NCBI GenBank assembly: GCA_963971285.1
Contig: OZ020262.1
Location: forward strand, 9,244,745 to 9,308,744
From: Astropecten irregularis
Taxonomy: Eukaryota; Echinodermata; Asteroidea; Paxillosida; Astropectinidae
DNA length: 64,000 nucleotides
Direction of reading: 5' to 3'
Shown here: positions 58,101 through 64,000 of the stretch, in pieces
How positions within the stretch are numbered: position 1 is the first letter of the stretch
How the letters are laid out: each line of letters opens with the position of its first letter
Notes under the pieces: generated by a model
Databases searched by the model: none
The model's input: only the letters and a program-made list of their open reading frames with translations
What the model was told of the DNA's origin: nothing
Made by a program: the position numbers and the translations under genes

Positions 58101-61028
58101 GAGAAAATGCCGTCTTTGTGTTTTGATGTCAACTTCTTTCATTGCCCATGATTCATTTATTTATTTATTTATATGTTTATTTATTTATTTGTGTTTATAA
58201 TCACCCACCCACGTCAATATTTTTGTAAAGTATACATTTGTCTTATTATTTTATTTTTTGTTTTGATCATCTGCTTCAGTTGTTAATTTCTTTACGTTTC
58301 TTTTGTTTTTAGCACATATATTTGATGGTTATATTATTTGCACTGTGTATTTTTGTTCTTTTTACTAACAGCAAGATCAAACCCAAAATCAGTCTCAGAC
58401 TCAGACTCAAAGTTCCACAGAGGAAGCTGCCCCTGCCCCACCAGTGTCGGTACGCCCCGTTTCAAAACCAAAAATCATCATTTTCATCCTCAAATTATTC
58501 CATTCTAATTTGTTTGCAGTGAGATTAACCAGAATTGATCCCATTCAGAAGTCTAGTTAAAAAAGATTTCACAAGGGAAACTGGCTGAATTTTAAGTCAT
58601 TGAAAAGTGAACCAAGAAAAATTGACTGGAGTGGGATTCGAACCAGCGACCTCTGGAATACCGTACCGGAGCTCTTACCAACTGAGCTATCCAGTGCTAT
58701 ATCGGTGGTGTCCCAAAATGTCAATTATCTTAGTCCCTTATGGTTATTTGATGATCTTGATTAAAAAGCTGTATCCTCTTTGAGTGATCCCAAACATATC
58801 GTTTCTCAGGTTGCAGCATTGCTAATACTGCTTGTATCTTAAATGATCCTTGGGACATAGCAGTTTGTGCGTGGTTTCATGGCTTCTGACTGCCAAACGA
58901 ACTAAGATAATTGACTATTAGGGACACCACCAACATAAGGCTGGATAGCTCAGTTGGTAAGAGTGCCTGTACGCTATTCTGGTGGTCGCTGGTTCAAATC
59001 TCACTCCAGTCAATTTTTCTTGTTAATTTTTCAATGACAAAAAAATTCACAAACAAATGCTGTGATTTAATCCGCTTTCACTCTTTTTCGGTTAATTTTC
59101 CAAATTATGCTCCTAATACACTCTGCTAGTGTAATGTTTTCTATGCAAAAATAACCAAATAACTTTGCAGTGATTTTCATGCAGTGCCTACCACTAAGAA
59201 TATTGCTACATTTTCCTGAGGTAGTCGGGTGGTGGAATACTCAAACACTTGTTATGATTCCTAATCTATTTTCTGAGCTAACACTTTTTCAAAATCTATG
59301 CAGCATTCTTTTACTGGATATCAGACCAATCCAATATCAGTAGTTGTAGCTGGCTTCTAACTGGTTCTGGTGAATATGGTTTACTATAAGAAGGCCACAT
59401 CTCAGTGTCTTTGGCTTCTAACTGGTACCCTGAATAAAGATAGTTGACTTTAGGGAGGCACCATCATAGGGCTGGATAGCTCAGATGGTAGAGTACTGGT
59501 TTGGCAGTTAATGGGTTATATGGCTTCTGACTGGCACCCAGAGCAAAGATAGTTGACTAAAGGGAGGCCCCATCGTAGGGCTGGATAGCTCAGATGGTAG
59601 AGCACTGGTATGGCAGTTAATGGGTTATTTGGCTTCTGACTGGCACCCTGAGCAAAGATATTTGACTATAGGGAGGCCCCATCATAGGGCTGGATAGCTC
59701 AGATGGTAGAGCAGTGGTATGGCAGTTAATGGGTTATGGCTTCTGACTGGCACCCTGAGCAAAGACAGTTGAGTATAGGGCTGGATAGCTCAGATGGTAG
59801 AGTGCTGGTATGGCAATTAATCGGTTATGGGTGAACAGATAGCTGACAATGGGGCTAGATAGATTAAATGGTCACTAATGGGTCTCTGGGCATTCTACCG
59901 GTGTGGGATACTAGTCCCATTTCCATTGTATTGTGTTTAGAAATAAATTCTTCAAGAAGTTAACCCGATATGATGTCCATTAGTTTGAAGTTCCAAAAAC
60001 AGCTCAGACTTTCAGTTTATAACTCTGATTAACATGATCCCAAGTAATCATATAAGGAACTCACATCCCTCATTTCAATCGTCTCCTGATGATGACTAGA
60101 GTAGGCTAGTCAAAACGTTGAGACCTTACGAGAAGTGAGAACGAAATAGAAGTGCGAAAGTATGAAGGAATATTACATGGTGTTTCCGCAAACCGATCCA
60201 CATACTCGTATTTCTATCCTGAAACCTCTACCATTCCCAGCGCCATTTTTGCTTCTTCTAATAACTATTTTCATGAATTGTTTTATTATCATGATCTTTT
60301 CTCAACTTCTTTCCTCTCTCCCTATAAAGGCTTTGCATGCTGTTGAGATGGATGTTCTGTTGAAAAGGAAAGATGGAACTTCAACCTGCTAATTATGCAA
60401 ATTATGCGCATTATGCAAATAAGGGTAGACGAATATTTTTCCTTGACATTCATTCCAGTTTAGTTCATAAGAACAGTTGATCAATCAAATTTGGGTTGTC
60501 TGAAAATTTTCAGTTTTTTTTTTAACACAATTCTAACATTTGCAACACTTTTCTGGAGATTTTCCGTGCACATTTTGCTGTGGACTGGATCCATTTTCAA
60601 TTTTAACGAGCGTCCTAATGCATTTATATGTATATGATTTATAATGCATGCATCATTTTGCTGTTTAAAGTACTTGCTGCATTTTCCTTTGCAACTTTTT
60701 GTTCTGATTTTTTTTTCTAAATTTTCTGTTTGGAGCCCCCCCCCCCCCCCCCTTTTCATCTCTTTTTACTAATGAAGCAAATGAAAGTGTCATACTTTGT
60801 TATTTTATAGTTACTAATTCTTTTTAATAGTTCTTATGATTTTAAGCTTTTTTTTTTATTATGTGCTTTCCAGCTTTACATTGTGGCTAATTTTCTTCAT
60901 GATTTTTCCTTTTAAAGATGGAAGAAAATGAGCCTCCTTTATACCAAGATGATTTGGATGAAATGGGAGTAAGTGCCATCACTGGATCAGCCAACCTCCA
61001 CCAGGAAGTCAAGATGCAGCTGGAGTGA
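45194..61028 (+). CDS. GDPD5: Six-TM glycerophosphodiester phosphodiesterase, GDPD5/GDE2-like (15 exons)
   Basis: Exons 45194-45319, 46697-46800, 48923-49016, 49463-49621, 50486-50579, 52367-52512, 52990-53072, 53368-53518, 53960-54181, 54867-55024, 55803-55950, 56687-56769, 57388-57550, 58372-58449 and 60918-61028 give 639 residues (human GDPD5 has 605). The N-terminus has the family signature GLYGCRWKRYQRS; about five membrane segments follow (about 45-215), then an extracellular GDPD domain with AHRGAEQIAPENT (His236), FETDVR (Glu263, Asp265) and LLHDSTLERTT (His278), and a last membrane segment about 497-520. GDE2-type enzymes act at the cell surface, releasing GPI-anchored proteins or cleaving glycerophosphodiesters. 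GDPD2 is the other candidate paralogue. Intron 13 has a GC donor. The Gln/Thr-rich exon 14 and the final exon are unlike the human tail. A GTAAGT at 60970 could be an alternative donor inside the last exon. Confidence 0.92.
45435..45610. mobile_element. AGGGCTCCGCGC-family element
   Basis: AGGGCTCTGCGCTTGTGACG to AAGCGCGGAACCCT in GDPD5-like intron 1, about 115 bp after exon 1. Both ends and the inner GTCCGAACATCCGGG block are present. Confidence 0.7.
45878..46013. mobile_element. GGGCCTGTTTGTTTC-type MITE
   Basis: Ends GGGCCTGATTGTTTCAGGCA and TGCCTGAAACAAACATGCCC; inside GCAAAAGCTGCTCCGGATCC. A half copy is at 50617-50680. Related to the TAA-flanked element at 12310. Confidence 0.6.
46352..46672 (+). 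mobile_element. tRNA-derived SINE, family S2
   Basis: Full copy with GGGAGTCAGGTTG (partly duplicated at the start), GACCGGGTTCGAGTC, CCCAGAATATTACTCTGGGG and an (AAT)n tail. It ends about 25 bp before GDPD5-like exon 2, so it supplies much of that acceptor's upstream context. Confidence 0.7.
46932..47230. mobile_element. MITE family C interrupted by element E
   Basis: GGGGTCGATTTCACCAAACT ... GAATCGACCC is a family C copy. It is split by element E at 47005-47167, with TATGTA on both sides (46999-47004 and 47168-47173). The intact family C copy at 62197 has a single CCTATGTAGG at this spot, confirming a 6-bp target duplication. GDPD5-like intron 2. Confidence 0.8.
47420..47578. mobile_element. 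MITE with CCAATGGCGCTCCGCA ends
   Basis: CCAATGGCGCTCCGCACTTC to AATGCGGAGCGCTATTGG, with an inner inverted pair AGACAAACATTG/CAATGTTTGTCTGACATCC. A cousin of the AGGGCTCCGCGC family. GDPD5-like intron 2. Confidence 0.65.
48030..48800 (+). repeat. 21-bp minisatellite grown from dispersed element E
   Basis: A degenerate element E (AAAAGGCAAGGCACTTTTTC at 48058, ATCATTTGAAGGGCATTTAG at 48120) runs directly into about 30 copies of the unit containing GGCAATGACCAGGGGCACCA (48138-48795), with variants such as GACTATTGGAGCACC. Same unit and same sense relative to transcription as the TRAPPC14 intron 2 array. GDPD5-like intron 2, about 125 bp before exon 3. Confidence 0.9.
49634..49876 (+). mobile_element. 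Inverted-repeat element family B
   Basis: GGGCCAATTTCATAGAGCTG to CAGCTCTATGAAATCGGACCC. GDPD5-like intron 4, starting about 12 bp after exon 4. Confidence 0.65.
51482..52089. mobile_element. Inverted-repeat element family A, largest copy
   Basis: AAAGGTAGTATCATACTTTG to AAAGTATGATACTACCTTT with TTTAA on both borders. Two half-elements in inverse orientation are visible inside, so the transcript of this intron could fold into a long hairpin. GDPD5-like intron 5. Confidence 0.7.
52120..52290 (-). mobile_element. tRNA-derived SINE, family S1, inverted
   Basis: GGGATTCGAACCGGCGACCT (B box complement) and ACTGAGCCATCCAGCCCTAC (A box complement), preceded by AGTGAACAAAGAAAAATTGA. The tRNA-like body is 52170-52240. 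It sits in GDPD5-like intron 5 close to exon 6. Confidence 0.65.
52600..52795 (+). mobile_element. Family A fragment
   Basis: Contains GGGACTGGGAATTTCACAGA, GATGACTGTTACTGTATC and GCCCATGAATCTGTATTTC, ending CAAAAGTATGATAT. GDPD5-like intron 6. Confidence 0.5.
54325..54533 (-). mobile_element. Inverted-repeat element family D
   Basis: GGAGGCTCAGGCTCAGGCTC ... AAATAGGTTGTGGTTTTTCA ... ATTCACGAGCCTGGGCCTCC. GDPD5-like intron 9. Confidence 0.6.
54542..54785. repeat. Imperfect palindromic element (CTGCAGTGTCCCC arms)
   Basis: CATCCGCCATTACTGCAGTG and its inverse CACTGCAGTAATGGCGG, plus ATACTGCAGGGTGTACGTCC against GCACGTACACCCTGCAATTA, form nested inverted pairs. Related fragments are at 53735-53900. 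GDPD5-like intron 9. Confidence 0.6.
55045..55650 (+). repeat. CTG/CAG-type trinucleotide-rich tract in GDPD5-like intron 10
   Basis: About 600 bp dominated by TGCTGT and TGCTGC triplets with CTTCTG interruptions, beginning about 20 bp after exon 10. All three plus frames give Leu-, Cys- or Ala-rich and the minus frames Ser-, Gln- or Ala-rich products; these are repeat artefacts. Confidence 0.9.
56559..56586. repeat. Short perfect hairpin CAACACCTGTTAT
   Basis: CAACACCTGTTAT and ATAACAGGTGTTG separated by two bases, in GDPD5-like intron 11. It lies at the end of an inverted-repeat-like stretch. No other sign of an RNA gene. Confidence 0.5.
56843..57130 (+). mobile_element. Inverted-repeat element family B with amplified end
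   Basis: GGGGCCAATTTCATAGAGCT to TCAGTGAAATTGGCCCC. The segment AAATTTGCTTAAGCAC is repeated about five times near the left end (56873-56945). GDPD5-like intron 12. Confidence 0.65.
57228..57305 (+). mobile_element. tRNA-like SINE head, family S1
   Basis: AGGGCTGGATAGCATAGTTG (A box damaged) and GCTGGTTCGAATCCCATCTC (B box intact). GDPD5-like intron 12. Confidence 0.55.
57551..57556 (+). promoter_or_regulatory. Non-canonical GC splice donor of GDPD5-like intron 13
   Basis: Exon 13 ends ATACAG followed by GCAAGT, the consensus of the rare GC-AG class. Only this donor joins exon 14 (58372) in frame; the GT at 57537 would shift the frame and run into a stop soon after exon 14. Confidence 0.75.
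57765..57950 (-). mobile_element. Inverted-repeat element family D
   Basis: ACAGAGGCTCAGGCTCTGTC, AATATAGGTTGTGGTTTTTC, GAGCCTCCATTTCGTAAACC. GDPD5-like intron 13. Confidence 0.6.
58570..59015. mobile_element. Inverted pair of tRNA-derived SINEs, family S1
   Basis: Left copy on the minus strand (GGGATTCGAACCAGCGACCT, ACTGAGCTATCCAG; body 58625-58700), right copy on the plus strand with the full 5' part (58750-59015; CTGGATAGCTCAGTTGG, TGGTTCAAATCTCACTCC). The pair can fold on itself in the intron 14 transcript of the GDPD5-like gene. Confidence 0.65.
59345..59880 (+). repeat. Tandem array of tRNA-like SINE head, second site
   Basis: Four main copies of the 109-bp unit seen at 7745-8640 (heads at about 59472, 59581, 59690 and 59780), with decayed units at both ends. 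A box-like segment present, B box absent. GDPD5-like intron 14. Confidence 0.75.
60735..60754 (+). repeat. Poly(C) run of about 18-20
   Basis: A pure C run followed by CTTTTC in GDPD5-like intron 14. Its exact length is prone to sequencing error. Confidence 0.85.
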
Positions 61029-61534
61029 AACACACAGAGATTTAGCCATTCCAGTTACGGCCATTACGCCCACTGGTGGCCAGAAGACAAACAAGAGGGC
61101 CGAGTCGCCGGCGAGTCTGCCATTGGTTTTGCTATGCATGTGGAGAAAAAAATAATAATATATTCATTTTCATGTTTCAAGTTGTGACATCATAGTGACA
61201 TCATCACCAGTAAAGAATTCTTGAAGTCTGATACGTAAACCTAAAATTTTATCAAAACTCTTGCACAGATATTTGTAGATGATTACCAATACCAGCTCAA
61301 ATCTCCAGACGTCAGTTTGTTTATGTTCAAGTAGCTACAGTTTCTACAGTTGAAGTGTTTGCTATATTCAAATTTAAACTCCAGACAGGTTGACCACGGC
61401 TTTGCTTTCCTCAGGTTGAATTACCTTGCCACCATTATACATGTATGAGTTGCTATCATCATTTATTAAGAAAACTTCTTTGCTGCTAGATTTTTGTTTT
61501 ATCAGGTATTATTTATATTTTGAGCAAAGCCTGA

Positions 61535-61540
61535 AATAAA
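61535..61540 (+). terminator. Likely poly(A) signal of the GDPD5-like gene
   Basis: AATAAA in CTGAAATAAAAGTC, 507 bp after the stop codon and the first clear canonical signal downstream. A cleavage site would follow within about 30 bp. Confidence 0.5.
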
Positions 61541-62196
61541 AGTCTTGAGCGCCCATAAAATGTCGGGAATGGCACCATACAACAACAACAAAATTATTTT
61601 AGTAGATGATGAGATCAAATTGAATTAGTAAGCATCACATTTTGGGGTGTTTATGAAACAGAGCCTCGGGCTCCGGCTCCATTTTGTGAATCCATTCTAA
61701 AATGGATTTTAGAAATCGGGTTTCAAAATAGAGGCTTTTGACTGCGGTTAGGTAGTAGATTATCTGGTTTGAAAAGGGAAACAGAGCTTCACCTTCAATG
61801 AAAAACCACAACCTATATTTTGAGCATATGGATGACAGAGCCGAAGCCTGAGCCGGAGCCTGAGCCTCTGTTTTATAAACCATACAATTCAGATGAGTGG
61901 ATTAAGTCTTTCTGTAATGTTCACACACCATTGTTGCCTAGGTTCGAATCCCACTGTGGGTGATATGTGGATTGATTCGTCAGTCACTTCCCAACTTGAT
62001 TTCTTGGGTTCCCAAGAATATTTATCTCCAATTTTTCCTCTGCTCCTGCTTCTTAAATTACCTCACGGTTCAATCAGTCTTGTTTGCTTCGATGTGAGTC
62101 ACTTTCAATGAATCCTCTTGATTCTGAACTGGAAATGAATTGTAATGAAATTATTGGTTGGTCAATCACTAAATCTAAGGCCCATGCTGCACCAGG

Positions 62197-62332
62197 GGTG
62201 GATTTCACCAAACTCACCGTAACTTACTCTCAATTTTCACAGGACATATATGATGCATTGCAGCCCTATGTAGGATACGATGGGTTATCCTTCCTAACTT
62301 TATATCGTTGGGCTTCGTGAAATCGACCCCTA
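62197..62332. mobile_element. MITE family C, intact
   Basis: GGGTGGATTTCACCAAACTC to GCTTCGTGAAATCGACCCC. It keeps the un-inserted CCCTATGTAGGATACG site used to date the insertion at 47005. Confidence 0.65.
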
Positions 62333-63299
62333 GCAATTTACAGGCAACCAGTTCCAGTCAATCTACACAAAGAAATAGTATTCATCTTTACGTTTTCAAA
62401 TACTTTTCTTTGGGATAGGGAAAAACTACCATAAACATGACTTTAAAATAGTGTATACAAGCAAGTAAGGCATTCCTTTTTGCAGGTAGTGTGGCCGGTT
62501 GCTCTCAAGTTGGCTTTGAAAATTGCTTGGTCTGGCATGGCCCTAAAGCCATCGAGGGCTTCAGATGGTGTATTTCAGCCAAGTCTTAGATCAAAGCTCG
62601 GGGGCCAATTTCATAGAGCTGCTTAAAGCACAACAATTTGCTTAAGCATGAAAACTCTTCCTTGATCAAACAGGATTGCCAACCAAATGTTCATGTGATG
62701 TTGACTGCTTTTGACTCGTATTCGGCCATTGCTTGCTGGGCACAACATTCACAAGGAGTTTTGGCTGGCATACTGATTTTATTTACCGAGGTTTTGGCTG
62801 CTTAAGCAAAATTGAATGCTTAAGCAGCTGATATCCCTGACCCCTGATATCAGCTCCGCATTCGATTAATTTCTCAACTATTCATAAAGATTCTCTAAAT
62901 GATTTTTTTTATTCACTTTGAAAAGGTACGATTAATTCTTTCTGTGGAGGAATGCGGTACTTAACAGTGGAAAACATCGATATATATTGCATATTAATGT
63001 GTCGTGATTTTTTTATATTCTATTGTCAGCAATATGTACTTCGTTAGCAATCCAAGATACTTCATGTTCATATTGATCGATTTTTTTCAAAAAGACTAAT
63101 GAATATTTGTAAAACAATATCTTGTGAAAAAATTATTAATATATTGTCTTACCATTTTTGTGAAATCAAACAAAAATGCCAAATCTTTAATGAGTATAAG
63201 TTTGTATTTTTTTATGATTATCTTATTTAGTAATTCAATGATATGATGAATGACCTTTGGTAATGTGTTGAAGAATCGGAATGAAAGTAACTCGAATTC

Positions 63300-63661
63300 T
63301 CGAAGGTGCGATCATACTTTGGTAGCATACTTAAACAAAAATCTTCACAAATTTACCTTTAACTTACAGGGTATGAAGATGGTGATGGCAGAAACATACC
63401 GTTAAAAATGTTCTGCCGGAAATGCTGTATTTTATCCAGAAAGGAGTAAGGCCGATTGACCAAAAACAATTTTGATCTTCGGGAGATCAAAAATAACGGT
63501 GAAAAGATTTGAACGTGGGAATTTTTCACTGTTTTCTCAAAAAGTGCGCACCGTATGGGACTGGAAATTTCATAGATGACTGTTACTGTATCTCTCTAGA
63601 TATTTTTGCCCATGAATCTGCATTTCTTTGACAAAAACCAAAGTATGATATTACCTTTAAA
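63300..63661 (+). mobile_element. Inverted-repeat element family A, complete
   Basis: AGGTGCGATCATACTTTGGT to CAAAGTATGATATTACCTTT followed by AA. Contains TTATCCAGAAAGGAGTAAGG and CATAGATGACTGTTACTGTA. Confidence 0.65.
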
Positions 63662-64000
63662 CATATTCATTCTTGAAATGAAACTACATTATTATAGGCA
63701 AATTATTATTCATTAGAATAATTAGATTAAACGTAACTTATTTGTACGGGTGGCGTTTGAATAGTGAACTGCACTTGTGGCACATAGCCGTGATATTAAT
63801 TTTGGTCACAAAATAAGAGTCTTGGGGTTTAGAATGTAGAATTTGGTAAATATGGCGAAAAAGCCATCGATGAACATAGTACAATCTGACCATTATTTAG
63901 GTTTATGATAATTTTAATGCAATATGCCTTTTTATTTTCGGATTATTCAGGTTTCTATATTAGGGTATGACTTATGCATTATTTGCAAATCTATTGTTTG

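Larger units (their letters stand above)
61029..64000. other. GDPD5-like 3' flank
   Basis: 3' UTR to about 61560, then a family D copy (61648-61890), a family C copy (62197-62332), a family B copy (about 62603-62826), AT-rich DNA, and a family A copy (about 63300-63661). No further gene is recognised up to the window end. Confidence 0.55.

Noticed and set aside
1-64000. CRISPR array, operons or bacterial regulatory signals
   Set aside because: The spaced repeats are minisatellites and SINE arrays without unique spacers; genes are spliced, so this is not prokaryotic DNA.

Overview
This 64 kb window is eukaryotic nuclear DNA from an animal. Protein genes are split by many short to medium introns with GT-AG borders. 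Intergenic and intronic DNA is AT-rich and crowded with small inverted-repeat elements and tRNA-derived SINEs. The gene content (a metabotropic-glutamate-type receptor, the Ragulator subunit LAMTOR4, TRAPPC14, and a six-membrane GDPD5/GDE2-type phosphodiesterase) fits a bilaterian. The LAMTOR4-TRAPPC14 neighbour pair, together with the repeat style, makes an invertebrate deuterostome such as an echinoderm the best guess; this is inference, not proof.

Layout. 2.29-13.89 kb, minus strand: a 16-exon class C GPCR of 1,106 residues, with an mGluR-type ectodomain and 7TM but a long coiled-coil tail like that of GABA-B receptors. 13.9-15.1 kb: a head-to-head spacer mostly filled by a long perfect-looking inverted repeat. 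15.14-19.18 kb, plus strand: LAMTOR4, four exons, 100 residues. 20.13-21.34 kb, plus strand: an intronless 404-codon ORF of unknown family. 21.4-27.3 kb: intergenic, small transposons. 27.31-38.16 kb, minus strand: TRAPPC14 (MAP11/C7orf43), ten exons, 611 residues, convergent with LAMTOR4. 38.2-45.2 kb: intergenic, including a foldback element with 16-bp repeat arrays. 45.19-61.03 kb, plus strand: a GDPD5-like gene, 15 exons, 639 residues. 61-64 kb: 3' flank and repeats.

All four spliced models were built by hand from splice consensus, reading phase and remembered family sequences. Every exon-exon junction is phase-consistent, and each model gives an uninterrupted protein of family-like length. 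LAMTOR4 (Rag GTPase/mTORC1 scaffold at lysosomes) and TRAPPC14 (trafficking and ciliogenesis) are, from memory, also convergent neighbours on human 7q22.1, so this is probably an ancient gene pair.

The most unusual points are: (1) the receptor's mGluR/GABA-B mixed architecture, with loss of the usual glutamate-anchoring lysine; (2) an intronic tandem array that copies that receptor's own 5' splice site six times; (3) the intronless ORF with a uORF whose stop overlaps its start codon; (4) one 21-bp minisatellite present in introns of two genes in the same sense, apparently grown out of a dispersed transposon; (5) the 985-bp foldback element with a 9-bp direct repeat at its borders.
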